Assembly (NCBI GenBank): GCA_964532595.1
Contig: CAZHIQ010000011.1
Location: forward strand, 26,251 to 90,250
Length of the DNA: 64,000 nt
From: Chryseosolibacter sp964532595
GTDB lineage: Bacteria; Bacteroidota; Bacteroidia; Cytophagales; Cyclobacteriaceae
Direction: 5' to 3'
Shown: in pieces, positions 40,206 through 48,661 of the stretch
How the letters are laid out: each line of letters begins with the position of its first letter
How positions within the stretch are numbered: position 1 is the first letter of the stretch
Position numbers and translations under genes: made by a program
The notes under the pieces: model-generated
Databases searched by the model: none
Seen by the model: the letters and a program-made list of their open reading frames with translations, nothing else
Told to the model about the DNA's origin: nothing

Positions 40206-43200
40206 ATGTCAGAACGGCCCCGGATAGATGAAAAACTGCATTGGTACAAAGACGCAGTTATTTATGAAGCCCATATTAAAGCATTTCGAGACGGCAACGG
40301 AGACGGAATCGGCGATTTTCCCGGTCTGTTGCAAAAGCTCGACTATCTTGTCGAACTAGGAGTAACCGCGATATGGCTGCTGCCTTTTTACCCCTCCCCA
40401 TTGCGCGACGATGGATACGATATCGCGGACTACTACTCGATCAACCCCGCCTACGGAGATTTGACGCACTTTCAGCAACTCCTTGACGCCGCGCACGAGC
40501 GAAATCTGAAAGTCATTACTGAACTGGTCATTAATCACACTTCCGACCAACACCCATGGTTTCAACGCGCGCGCCGTGCGCCCAAGGGCTCACCGGAACG
40601 CAACTATTATGTATGGTCCGATGATTCAGCCAAGTACAAAGATGTCAGAATTATCTTCCAAGACTTCGAGGCGTCGAACTGGACATGGGATAATGAGGCA
40701 CAACAATACTACTGGCATCGGTTCTTCCACCATCAGCCTGATCTGAACTTCGACAATCCCCTTGTTCAGGAAGAAGTATTCAGTATCATCAATTTCTGGG
40801 CGAGTATGGGTGTTGACGGATTTCGCCTCGACGCCGTCCCCTATCTGTTTGAGCGCGAGGGCACCAACGGCGAGAACTTGCCGGAGACCCATGAATATCT
40901 GAAGAAACTACGCAAATACGTCGATACCCATTTCCCGGGTACGCTGCTTTTGGCTGAAGCCAATATGTGGCCGGAAGATGCCGCGGCTTACTTTGGCGAG
41001 GGTGACGAATGTCACATGAACTACCATTTTCCGGTTATGCCGCGCATGTTTATGGCCCTCCAAATGGAAGACCGATACCCCATTACCGACATTTTTGAGC
41101 AAACGCCGGAAATTCCCGACACCTGCCAGTGGGCGATTTTTCTTCGGAATCACGACGAACTCACACTTGAGATGGTCACCGACGAGGAACGCGACTATAT
41201 GTACAAAGTTTATGTCAAAGACCCTAAAGCGCGGATCAACCTCGGTATCCGCCACCGTCTCGCCCCACTAATGGGCAACAACCGGAAGAAAATTGAATTA
41301 CTGAACTACCTCCTCTTCTCCCTACCCGGAACACCGGTGATCTATTATGGCGATGAGATCGGTATGGGCGACAACTATTACCTCGGTGACCGTGATGGAG
41401 TGCGCACACCCATGCAGTGGTCGGCCGATCGCAACGCGGGCTTCTCCGAAGCAAATCCACATCAGCTTTATCTCCCGGTAATCCTCGATCCGGAGTACCA
41501 TTATGAAGCAGTGAATGTTGAGCTACAAAGCGGAAATACGTCTTCGTTGCTGTGGTGGATGAAACGGCTAATCAGCCGACGCAAACAATACAAAGCACTT
41601 AGCCGCGGTGACATGAAATTCGTCTCCTCCGAGAATCCAAAGATTCTCGCCTTCACCCGGTCTTATGAAGATGAAGCAATGCTGGTCGTTGTCAACCTCT
41701 CACGCTACACGCAACCGGTCGAGCTTGACCTGACAGAATTCTCGGGATACAATCCCATTGAAGTTTTCAGCAAGAACAAATTTCCCCTGATAAAGCCCGA
41801 CACGCAATACTTTCTCACTATGAGCGGTCATGATTGCCTGTGGTTTATTCTTGAACAAAGCCAGACTACACTACAGGAAAACCAAACACTTCCTCTCCTT
41901 CGTCTGCAGCGTTGGGAGGAAGTGATGGAGCCGCGAACCATGTCCCGTCTTGCCTCATCGGTATTACCCCGCTACATCAAAAAAATGCGATGGTTCGGCG
42001 GAAAGAGTAGAATGGTTGAGCACATCGATATATTCAACCACACGGTGATTCCGATGTCGGAGTACAGCACTATCATCTTCCTCCTGAATGTCACCTATCA
42101 AAGCGGTCTGCCGGAAATCTATCAGCTTCCTGTCACCTTCGCCACACAAACACAGGCCATTCGTATCGAAGATGGCTGCCCGAAAGCTGTTATCGCCCGG
42201 ATGGAAATCGATGAAACGGAGGGCATTTTATACGATGCATTGTACGGACTTCCTTTCCAGGAAGCCATTCTCCGAATGATGGCTTCAAACCAGGACATTC
42301 GCTTTGGGAATACTACTCTCTTCTTTAAGGGACTTGCCCCTTTGGGCGACGCACTAGATGACGAAGAGAATCTGAAGCCGAGGGTGTTATCAGGAGAACA
42401 GAGCAACACGTCGCTAATTTACGGTAACAAGTATTTTATGAAGATCTTCCGGAAGGTAGATCGGGGTATCAATCCCGATCTGGAGATCATTCAGTTTCTG
42501 ACACATCACACCGCCTTCAGCAATGTCCCGTCATATACAGGATCAATCGAATGGAGAAAGGGGAAAGAGACCTTGATCATCGGAATGATGCAGGAGATGA
42601 TCGAAAGCAACGGTGATGGATGGACGAATATGCTTGACCGGCTCAACGACTTCAATGAGGCTATTCTCGTGAGCAACATCAGTCTCTCGGAGCACGACAA
42701 AGTCGGTACGCTACTCGATCCTGTTTCCTATGAAGACACGCCTGAGCTTATCCGGCAACTGATAGACACGAACACGGCGGAGCAAGCACGGATTCTCGGT
42801 GTTCGTACAGGTGAGATGCATATTGCACTAAGCTCGGGACGGACACCCGAATTCACTCCAGAGCCATATTCGCTTCACTATCAGCGATCGCTGTACGCAG
42901 GCCTGCAGTCTCTGGTAAGAAGTACCTTCGTCAGTCAGAGAAAGAGTCTGCAAAACCTCGACGAGGAGACCCGAAAACACGCCGAGGAAGTTCTGGCTAT
43001 GAAAGACGACATTCTCAACGTATTCAAAGAGATATACCGACACAAAATAGACGTCACCAAAATTCGCATTCACGGCGATTTCCATCTCGGCCAGGTACTG
43101 TACACGGGGAAAGACTACATCATTACCGATTTCGAAGGCGAGCCGGCCAGGGCATACAGTGAACGACGTCTAAAACGATCTCCTCTGCGCGACGTGGCCG

Positions 43201-43553
43201 GCATGATTCGTTCCTTTCATTACGCCGCATACGCCAGTCTTGTCCTTGACACGCACATCCGATCGGAAGACGTCGACAAGCTTATTCCGTTTGTTGAACA
43301 GTGGTACCATTACGTTACCGGATTTTACATGAAAGCTTATCTCGATACCGTAGAAGGAAGTGCGTTCATTCCGCACCGCAAGGACGATTTGTCTATCCTA
43401 ATGACGACCTTTCTCCTTGAGAAAGCCACTTACGAATTAAATTACGAATTGAATAACCGGCCGTCGTGGGTCATGATTCCGCTGCGGGGTATTAAGGCGA
43501 TCATGGCGGAGAAACGCATGGCAGTTCCTGCTGAACTGCAACGACAGCTCTGA
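40206..43553 (+). CDS. treS: Trehalose synthase (TreS) fused to maltokinase (Mak/Pep2)
   Basis: 1115 residues from ATG 40206. The N-terminal GH13 part (about 1-560) interconverts maltose and trehalose: WYKDAVIYEAHIKAFRDGNGDGIGDFPGL, VTAIWLLPFYPSPLRDDGYDIADY, GFRLDAVPYL (nucleophile Asp), LLAEANMWPED (acid Glu), FLRNHDELTLEM (third Asp). The C-terminal part (about 590-1115) is a maltokinase: IHGDFHLGQVLYTGKDYIITDFEGEPARA holds the catalytic HGD and DFE. It would trap trehalose-derived maltose as maltose-1-phosphate, the substrate of GlgE in the alpha-glucan pathway. No glgE or glgB lies in this window. It converges on the gene at 43561. Confidence 0.93.
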   Translation: MSERPRIDEKLHWYKDAVIYEAHIKAFRDGNGDGIGDFPGLLQKLDYLVELGVTAIWLLPFYPSPLRDDGYDIADYYSINPAYGDLTHFQQLLDAAHERNLKVITELVINHTSDQHPWFQRARRAPKGSPERNYYVWSDDSAKYKDVRIIFQDFEASNWTWDNEAQQYYWHRFFHHQPDLNFDNPLVQEEVFSIINFWASMGVDGFRLDAVPYLFEREGTNGENLPETHEYLKKLRKYVDTHFPGTLLLAEANMWPEDAAAYFGEGDECHMNYHFPVMPRMFMALQMEDRYPITDIFEQTPEIPDTCQWAIFLRNHDELTLEMVTDEERDYMYKVYVKDPKARINLGIRHRLAPLMGNNRKKIELLNYLLFSLPGTPVIYYGDEIGMGDNYYLGDRDGVRTPMQWSADRNAGFSEANPHQLYLPVILDPEYHYEAVNVELQSGNTSSLLWWMKRLISRRKQYKALSRGDMKFVSSENPKILAFTRSYEDEAMLVVVNLSRYTQPVELDLTEFSGYNPIEVFSKNKFPLIKPDTQYFLTMSGHDCLWFILEQSQTTLQENQTLPLLRLQRWEEVMEPRTMSRLASSVLPRYIKKMRWFGGKSRMVEHIDIFNHTVIPMSEYSTIIFLLNVTYQSGLPEIYQLPVTFATQTQAIRIEDGCPKAVIARMEIDETEGILYDALYGLPFQEAILRMMASNQDIRFGNTTLFFKGLAPLGDALDDEENLKPRVLSGEQSNTSLIYGNKYFMKIFRKVDRGINPDLEIIQFLTHHTAFSNVPSYTGSIEWRKGKETLIIGMMQEMIESNGDGWTNMLDRLNDFNEAILVSNISLSEHDKVGTLLDPVSYEDTPELIRQLIDTNTAEQARILGVRTGEMHIALSSGRTPEFTPEPYSLHYQRSLYAGLQSLVRSTFVSQRKSLQNLDEETRKHAEEVLAMKDDILNVFKEIYRHKIDVTKIRIHGDFHLGQVLYTGKDYIITDFEGEPARAYSERRLKRSPLRDVAGMIRSFHYAAYASLVLDTHIRSEDVDKLIPFVEQWYHYVTGFYMKAYLDTVEGSAFIPHRKDDLSILMTTFLLEKATYELNYELNNRPSWVMIPLRGIKAIMAEKRMAVPAELQRQL

Positions 43554-43560
43554 AGTAGCA

Positions 43561-44001
43561 TCACGGCTGCGCCTCAACGACCGTCTTCAGTTTGGGCATA
43601 ATTTCGAAGTCCCATTGGTTGGCAATTTGCTCCGCGCGCGAATCGTCTCCTTCAAAATTTTCAAGGGTCGTCAACAGCTTGGTGCGTTCACCTTCCGGCA
43701 CGATTTCGTGCGTAATAACCAGCGTACCCGATCGGGATATATCTCCCGCTACCATTCGGTCGAAGCCGGAAAACTTGATCAGCCTTCCGGGAACAAAATC
43801 CAGAATTTCCGCCTCCTGCTCTATGTGTTCCCCTCCTTTCGATTCAGTCCAACGCCAATAGCCACCGGGGCGTAAGTCGGTGCTGAATTCGTAGTTGCCG
43901 AGATACTGTCTTGTCAACCTGGGATTTGTGAGTACATCCCAGACTTTTTCGGGCGAAGCATCGAGTACTACACTTCGCGTAATCATCATGTCGTTTACCA
44001 T
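43561..44001 (-). CDS. SRPBCC/AHSA1-type polyketide-cyclase-like protein
   Basis: 146 residues from ATG 44001 (MVNDMMITRSVVLDASPEKVWDVLTNP); ATG 43989 or 43986 may be the true start. The START-like helix-grip fold is evident from SPEKVWDVLTNPRLTRQYL, RWTESKGGEHIEQEAEILDFVPGRLIKFSG and ANQWDFEIMPKLKTVVE. Members bind hydrophobic ligands or act as Hsp90 co-chaperone-like factors. Ligand unknown. Confidence 0.78.
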   Translation of the reverse strand: MVNDMMITRSVVLDASPEKVWDVLTNPRLTRQYLGNYEFSTDLRPGGYWRWTESKGGEHIEQEAEILDFVPGRLIKFSGFDRMVAGDISRSGTLVITHEIVPEGERTKLLTTLENFEGDDSRAEQIANQWDFEIMPKLKTVVEAQP

Positions 44002-44162
44002 AGGGTTATCATTTGAATCTGAGGCGTAGGCTGAGAGCAAACCGGCAAAATGTTCAGGTCTGCGTTAGAAAGGGACGATAAAAAAGGCGTGCCTCCGCGT
44101 CAAATGCCGGTCCCTCCCCTAAGGGTAGAACATGGCGTTTTGAGAGGGATTCGGTATCTTGC

Positions 44163-44579
44163 ATGAAACCTAACCCCCACAAAATGAATACACAAAGAGT
44201 TGACACCTTTCTTATGATCAATGCGCGTTACTTTGAGCCGCACCATCTCCCAACCATCAGAGAAAGAATGCTAGCCATGGACGACTCGACCTTCCTCAGG
44301 ACGGCAACCCTCAATTTCAAGGATCCGACCATCATGCTTATTGTCTCGCTAGTTGCCGGAACATTTGCAATTGACAGGTTTATGGTAGGTGACGTGGGAT
44401 TAGGCGTTGCGAAACTACTGACCTGTGGAGGTTTCGGCATCTGGGCGATCGTTGACTGGTTTATCATCATGGGGCGCGCGCGCGAAGTCAACGCCGAGCA
44501 GTTCTTCAACAGTCTCGCCATATTGCCTTCTGGCCCTGCGCCGCAGTCAGCACCTCCAACGGGAAATGAACCGGTCTAA
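44163..44579 (+). CDS. TM2-domain membrane protein
   Basis: 138 residues. Two closely spaced helices with a short turn: IMLIVSLVAGTFAIDRFMVGDVGLGVAKLLTCGGFGIWAIVDWFIIMG (about 58-104) form a TM2 domain, including the conserved DRF turn. The protein ends in a Pro-rich tail. ATG 44163 is the first start; ATG 44184 (MNTQRVDTF) is an alternative. It overlaps the DUF2752 gene by 14 bases and heads a four-gene membrane cluster. Function unknown for most TM2 proteins. Confidence 0.85.
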   Translation: MKPNPHKMNTQRVDTFLMINARYFEPHHLPTIRERMLAMDDSTFLRTATLNFKDPTIMLIVSLVAGTFAIDRFMVGDVGLGVAKLLTCGGFGIWAIVDWFIIMGRAREVNAEQFFNSLAILPSGPAPQSAPPTGNEPV

Positions 44580-44973
44580 GACCTTATACACCATCATTGC
44601 AGTTCTGACACTGGGCGCTTACGCCTGGGTCGGACTGCATTTAACGACAGAGTCGGGCATGGGGCCCGTATGTCTTTTCAAGAACGTAACCGGCATCCCC
44701 TGTCCGTCGTGTGGTATTACACGAGCGATGATCCTGTTCCTTAACGGTGAGTGGCAGGCAGGCGTCATGACCAATCCTTTTGCCGTGCTCGCGGTAGTGG
44801 CAATGTTAGTAGTACCCGCTTGGCTGGTCTTCGATGTGCTTTCGGGAAAACCATCGTTCTTGCAGGCATTTCGCTGGCTTGAAGAACGCGTTAAGACCAA
44901 CAAGCTGATCTGGATTCCCCTTGTTGTCCTCGCACTGGCTAATTGGGGCTGGAATATTGTAAAGAACCTTTAA
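44566..44973 (+). CDS. DUF2752 membrane protein
   Basis: 135 residues from ATG 44566, inside the end of the TM2 gene. Helix LYTIIAVLTLGAYAWVGLHL is followed by CLFKNVTGIPCPSCGITRAMILFLNGEW, the family hallmark: TGIPCPSCGITRA with its Cys pair, plus further helices (NPFAVLAVVAMLVVPAWLVF and LIWIPLVVLALANWGWNIV). The Cys motif may bind metal or form a disulfide. In Bacteroidota DUF2752 genes often travel with TM2 genes, as here. Confidence 0.85.
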   Translation: MNRSKTLYTIIAVLTLGAYAWVGLHLTTESGMGPVCLFKNVTGIPCPSCGITRAMILFLNGEWQAGVMTNPFAVLAVVAMLVVPAWLVFDVLSGKPSFLQAFRWLEERVKTNKLIWIPLVVLALANWGWNIVKNL

Positions 44974-44978
44974 AGCTT

Positions 44979-45437
44979 ATGTGGAGCTCTCCCCCCTTTC
45001 CCTATCGCCCCAATGACTATGAGTCGGAACGGGCCTCCAACAGTTACCTTATGTCGGTTGTCGCCGTTATAGCCGGATTGCCGTTGCCCATAATAAATCT
45101 CTTCGCAACTTTTGGTTTCTTTCTTGGCAACCTACGCGGTTCCTTCTTCGTCCGCTGGCATTGCATGCAGGCGCTGTTGTCGCAGATTACCGTTCTGTTT
45201 ATGAACAGCTATGGTTTTGTATGGACCCTTTCCATTTTTCTATGGCAAACGAAGTCCTTGTCAAACGAATACATTGCCTATATGATCACGATCGTTCTCT
45301 TCAACGGCCTGGAGTTCATCGCGACGATTTACGCAGCGGCTCAAACGCGCAAAGGACGGCACGTAGAACTTTGGATTTTCGGGCCTCTTACCAACCTGGT
45401 TTACAAACCCCGCATAAACCGTCTTCAGCATGCTTAG
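44979..45437 (+). CDS. DUF4870/Tic20-like membrane protein
   Basis: 152 residues from ATG 44979 (the preceding reading is inside DUF2752). Four helices: LMSVVAVIAGLPLPIINLFATFG, FFVRWHCMQALLSQITVLFM, YGFVWTLSIFLW and YIAYMITIVLFNGLEFIATIYAA. The order helix, RWHCMQALLSQ loop, helix, helix fits DUF4870-type small membrane proteins, where the R-H-x-x-Q-A pattern recurs. Its last 8 bases overlap the M48 gene start (ATGCTTAG). Confidence 0.65.
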   Translation: MWSSPPFPYRPNDYESERASNSYLMSVVAVIAGLPLPIINLFATFGFFLGNLRGSFFVRWHCMQALLSQITVLFMNSYGFVWTLSIFLWQTKSLSNEYIAYMITIVLFNGLEFIATIYAAAQTRKGRHVELWIFGPLTNLVYKPRINRLQHA

Positions 45438-46272
45438 AAAAGCGATTATTCAACTTATGATTCTGGCGGGCGCATTCTTCGCTACGTGGTATACCCTCAG
45501 CCGTGTCGACTTCATCAACGAACAGGAATATCAACTCATCAGTGAAGAGAAACAGGAACGCCTGGGTGACCTCATTCTCGAATCACTGACACAAGGCACG
45601 GAAGAAGTCACTGATGAAGGTGTTGTCGCCGTGATTGACTCGCTGAAAACACGAATCTGCCGCACACAATTCGTGAGCTGCGATGCCATCAAGATTCATG
45701 TGATCCGGAATCCTCAAGTCAACGCCTTTGCCCTTCCCGGCAACCACATCGTTATTTTCACGGGGCTCATCGAATATGCTGAGAACGCTGAAGAGGTTGC
45801 GGGGGTCATGGCCCATGAGATAGGCCATCTGGAAAAAAATCACGTGATGAAGAAGCTGATCAAGGAAATCGGCATCGAAATGCTCTTTGCCATTATTGGC
45901 GGAGACGCGGGCTTCGAGATCATCCGTCAAACGGGTAAGACGTTGTCATCGACGGCTTTCGACAGAGCTAATGAGTCGGAGGCAGATGCCTATGCCGTGG
46001 AAACCCTTGCTCTGGCTGATGTCGACCCGTTGCATCTCAGCAACTTTTTCTTCCGGATGTCCCAGGATCACCATCTTCCGCGAAATCTCAGCTGGCTGAG
46101 TACTCATCCGCACTCCACCGACAGAGCTGCGGAGATTATCAGGAAGAAAAAAGAGTTGATCGTCGAAAGCAGAGCGATTCTGGCAACGCCGTGGTCTCAG
46201 GTAAAAAAATGGTTGGAGGTAAAAGAAGATGTCGCTCGCTGGGAAGACAAGAAGAACAAGAAGGACCTTTGA
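45430..46272 (+). CDS. M48-family zinc metallopeptidase
   Basis: 280 residues. An N-terminal membrane helix (IIQLMILAGAFFATWYTL) tethers the enzyme to the membrane. The catalytic zinc site HEIGH is at 129-133, with the downstream Glu in NESEADAYAVE (near 181-190). Lead-in segments NAFALPGNHIVIFTGLI and AEEVAGVMAHEIGH fit BepA/HtpX-like peptidases that clear faulty outer-membrane or lipid-associated proteins. A typical C-terminal STHPHSTDRAAEI follows. Last gene of the membrane cluster; it converges on the GntR gene with two bases between stops. Confidence 0.92.
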   Translation: MLRKAIIQLMILAGAFFATWYTLSRVDFINEQEYQLISEEKQERLGDLILESLTQGTEEVTDEGVVAVIDSLKTRICRTQFVSCDAIKIHVIRNPQVNAFALPGNHIVIFTGLIEYAENAEEVAGVMAHEIGHLEKNHVMKKLIKEIGIEMLFAIIGGDAGFEIIRQTGKTLSSTAFDRANESEADAYAVETLALADVDPLHLSNFFFRMSQDHHLPRNLSWLSTHPHSTDRAAEIIRKKKELIVESRAILATPWSQVKKWLEVKEDVARWEDKKNKKDL

Positions 46273-46274
46273 GT

Positions 46275-47036
46275 CTATCGATGAATATCGATTTCATAGG
46301 TGAAGCTGTCGCCACGATAGTATCCCAGGTTGTACTCAATGGGTCTGTCACCCGGGTCACAAACGAGACGCTTCCTGAAAAGCACCGGATCACCTTTTTT
46401 GATGTTTAACTTACGGGCCATTTCCGCGCTGGCGGCCGTGGCGTTTATGCGTTCTTTTGAGATTACTGGCACGGTTGCATAATCCTGCTCCAGCACTTCA
46501 TATAGCGGACGGGAAAAGTCTTCCTTCCCGGTAAGCCCCACACGCGGATGAAAGTAGGAAACGAAGTAGACGAACGGTCCCTTGTCGAGACCTCGGAGTC
46601 GTGACATCCGCAACACGCGTTTTCCCTTCGCAATCTGCAACGTAGCCGCTACATCTTCGTCCGCTTTGACCCAATCTACTTTTGTGTCATAGTTCACAAA
46701 AGCCATCCCCTTACTGTGCATTTCATCGCTGAAACTAAGCCAGTTATTAAGACGGGTAGTGACTGTTTGTCGAATCGCTCTGGTGCCGACGCCCTTCTTG
46801 CGGGAAAGAAGATTCTCGTGGACCAGCTTATTAGTGGCTTGCCTGATGGTATTCCTTGAAATTCCCAGGCGCTTGGCCAGATCAACCTCCTTAGGCAACA
46901 ACGCTCCGTTCTGATAGTCGGGCCTCGCAATCAAATCCCGCAGCAGGTTCTCGACCTGAATATGAAGGGGAACCGGGCTGCTGTGATCGATCTTAAAATC
47001 GACAGGTTGACCTGAGGCGTTGGATTTCCGTGACAT
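46275..47036 (-). CDS. GntR-family (HutC subfamily) transcriptional regulator
   Basis: 253 residues. The winged helix-turn-helix is VPLHIQVENLLRDLIARPDYQNGALLPKEVDLAKRLGISRNTIRQATNKLVHENLLSRKKGVGTRAI (about 18-85). The C-terminal UTRA ligand domain follows (VLRMSRLRGLDKGPFVYFVSYFHP...GDPVLFRKRLVCDPGDRPIEYNLGYYRGDSFTYEI), typical of HutC-type sugar or amino-sugar sensors. A sugar-porter gene lies 125 bases upstream on the same strand. It likely controls that transporter and perhaps itself. Confidence 0.92.
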   Translation of the reverse strand: MSRKSNASGQPVDFKIDHSSPVPLHIQVENLLRDLIARPDYQNGALLPKEVDLAKRLGISRNTIRQATNKLVHENLLSRKKGVGTRAIRQTVTTRLNNWLSFSDEMHSKGMAFVNYDTKVDWVKADEDVAATLQIAKGKRVLRMSRLRGLDKGPFVYFVSYFHPRVGLTGKEDFSRPLYEVLEQDYATVPVISKERINATAASAEMARKLNIKKGDPVLFRKRLVCDPGDRPIEYNLGYYRGDSFTYEIDIHR

Positions 47037-47044
47037 GGGTTAAG

Positions 47045-47075
47045 CAAAATTAGCGTCCACTGAAATTAAAACCAA
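47045..47075 (-). promoter_or_regulatory. Candidate promoter of the GntR regulator gene
   Basis: On the minus strand TTG (47075-47073), 20 bases, TAATTTTG (47052-47045): both elements match the Bacteroides consensus. The -7 box ends 8 bases before the ATG at 47036, implying a very short leader. Confidence 0.45.
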
Positions 47076-47161
47076 GAAATTTTCGCCCGTGGAGCCAAAG
47101 ATGGACAACGGAACCCCTATTTCCGCAAGTTGTGAACCTTCGAAAGTACCCCTGTAAAAGA

Positions 47162-48544
47162 TCAACGGCGTTTCCAGCTTTGCTCAATTTCCTCGAGCGT
47201 ACGCTGTTTCGTCTCAGGAATAACCCGCCACACAAAAACAAACAAAATGATCGTGTTCACGAAAAACAAACCAAATGTGAATGCACCGCCCATCGATTCG
47301 AGCAGAACGGGGGTGAACTGTGTTATGAAAATAACACCGATCCATAGTACGAGGGTACAAAAGGACATCGCAATACCCCTGGTTTTTGTGGGGAATATCT
47401 CCGAAAGAATCACCCACGGAATGGGACCAAGCGCAGACGCAAAGCTCGCTATATAGCCAAGGATGAATATCAGCAACCATGGTCCCTGAATGACATTGTA
47501 GTGAAAGCACAAAGCAGTACCGATGAGACAAATGGCCATTCCGCTAACACCCCAAAGAAGCAAGGTCTTTCTTCCTGCGCGGTCGATCAGCCAGAGGGCC
47601 ACGAACGTGAACAGCGTATTAATCGCTCCGATCAGAACCGTCTGAAAGAATGCCGACTCATCGCCCAATCCAATGCTCTTGAATATCTCAGGAGCGTAGT
47701 AGATAATAGCATTAATACCGGTTATCTGTGAAAACAGGGCCAGCACGACACCAATAATCAGGGCCATACGCAATCCGGGACTGAAGAGTTCACGAACCGT
47801 ACCCGTCTCCTGTGCGAGCGTCTGGCGGATTTCCGTCATGACTTCATTCGCCCCCTGGTATCCATTGATCTTCTCCAAAGTTTGCCGCGCCTCTTCTTCG
47901 CGCTTGCGCTTCATCAGCCACCGCGGGCTCTCCGGGACGAGGAACAGGAGAAGCAAAAACAACAACGCCGGAAGGGCACCGGATCCCAACATATAACGCC
48001 ACCCAAGATCAACGTTCCAGGCAGTGTCGCCCATCGCGGCAATCCGCAAGTTCACAAAGTAGATAAGATTGATGCCGAGTACGATGGCAAGCTGATACAT
48101 ACTCACCAGTGTCCCTCTGAAACGCGCCGGGGCAATCTCTGAAATATACAGAGGAGACAACATTGAAGCGGCGCCTATCCCCACACCTCCTATAAAACGC
48201 GCAATTACAAACTCGGTAAGATTAGAAGGTAACGCAGCACCGATTGATGAAACCACAAACAGAACGGCCGTCAGAATAAGCGCCTTTTTCCGCCCCATGC
48301 GGTCGCTCATCCATCCCGCTAATCCAGCGCCGACAACACATCCCCAGATCGCGCTACTGGCAGCCCATCCCACCATGGCGGGCGAAAGGTCAAACCTGAC
48401 CTGTAGAAATCCGATCACCCCGGAAATCACCGCCGTATCATACCCGAACAACAGACCACCTAATGCCGCGACAATGGATATTTTGATAACGAAGCCCAAA
48501 CCGGTACTCTTCTTCTGACCAGGGACTGTTACTGCTTCATTCAT
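47162..48544 (-). CDS. MFS sugar porter (sugar:H+ symporter family)
   Basis: 460 residues, twelve membrane helices. Hallmarks of the SP family are all present: LLFGYDTAVISGVI near the start, DRMGRKKALI between helices 2 and 3, RFIGGVGIGAASMLSPLYISEIAPARFRG, PESPRWLMKRKREEEA in the central loop, GRKTLLLWG, and PETKQRTLEEIEQ at the end. This is the XylE/GalP class. Which sugar it carries cannot be read. It is encoded upstream of the GntR regulator gene on the same strand, with its own promoter and two inverted repeats in front of it. Confidence 0.93.
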   Translation of the reverse strand: MNEAVTVPGQKKSTGLGFVIKISIVAALGGLLFGYDTAVISGVIGFLQVRFDLSPAMVGWAASSAIWGCVVGAGLAGWMSDRMGRKKALILTAVLFVVSSIGAALPSNLTEFVIARFIGGVGIGAASMLSPLYISEIAPARFRGTLVSMYQLAIVLGINLIYFVNLRIAAMGDTAWNVDLGWRYMLGSGALPALLFLLLLFLVPESPRWLMKRKREEEARQTLEKINGYQGANEVMTEIRQTLAQETGTVRELFSPGLRMALIIGVVLALFSQITGINAIIYYAPEIFKSIGLGDESAFFQTVLIGAINTLFTFVALWLIDRAGRKTLLLWGVSGMAICLIGTALCFHYNVIQGPWLLIFILGYIASFASALGPIPWVILSEIFPTKTRGIAMSFCTLVLWIGVIFITQFTPVLLESMGGAFTFGLFFVNTIILFVFVWRVIPETKQRTLEEIEQSWKRR

Positions 48545-48569
48545 ATAAAACTGTTAATAGTTCAAACCT

Positions 48570-48583
48570 GTGCCTTGTGGCAC
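48570..48583. promoter_or_regulatory. Inverted repeat at the MFS transcription start
   Basis: GTGCC TTGT GGCAC is a perfect 5-bp dyad located where transcription from the MFS promoter would begin. It is a candidate operator overlapping the start site. Confidence 0.35.
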
Positions 48584-48586
48584 GGT

Positions 48587-48618
48587 CAAAGATAAACTAT
48601 GTATGAACATATATACAA
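48587..48618 (-). promoter_or_regulatory. Candidate promoter of the MFS transporter gene
   Basis: On the minus strand TTG (48618-48616), 21 bases, TATCTTTG (48594-48587), exact to the -7 consensus. It lies 43 bases upstream of the transporter ATG. Confidence 0.5.
48600..48617. promoter_or_regulatory. Inverted repeat inside the MFS promoter, candidate GntR operator
   Basis: TGTATGAACATATATACA carries 5-bp arms TGTAT/ATACA around eight AT-rich bases, between -33 and -7 of the MFS promoter. HutC-type regulators favour GT/AC-ended dyads of about this size. No matching copy was seen in front of the regulator itself. Confidence 0.4.
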
Positions 48619-48661
48619 GCAAAGAAAAAGGAAATTTCAAAGCATAGTTATTTCCTTTCAA

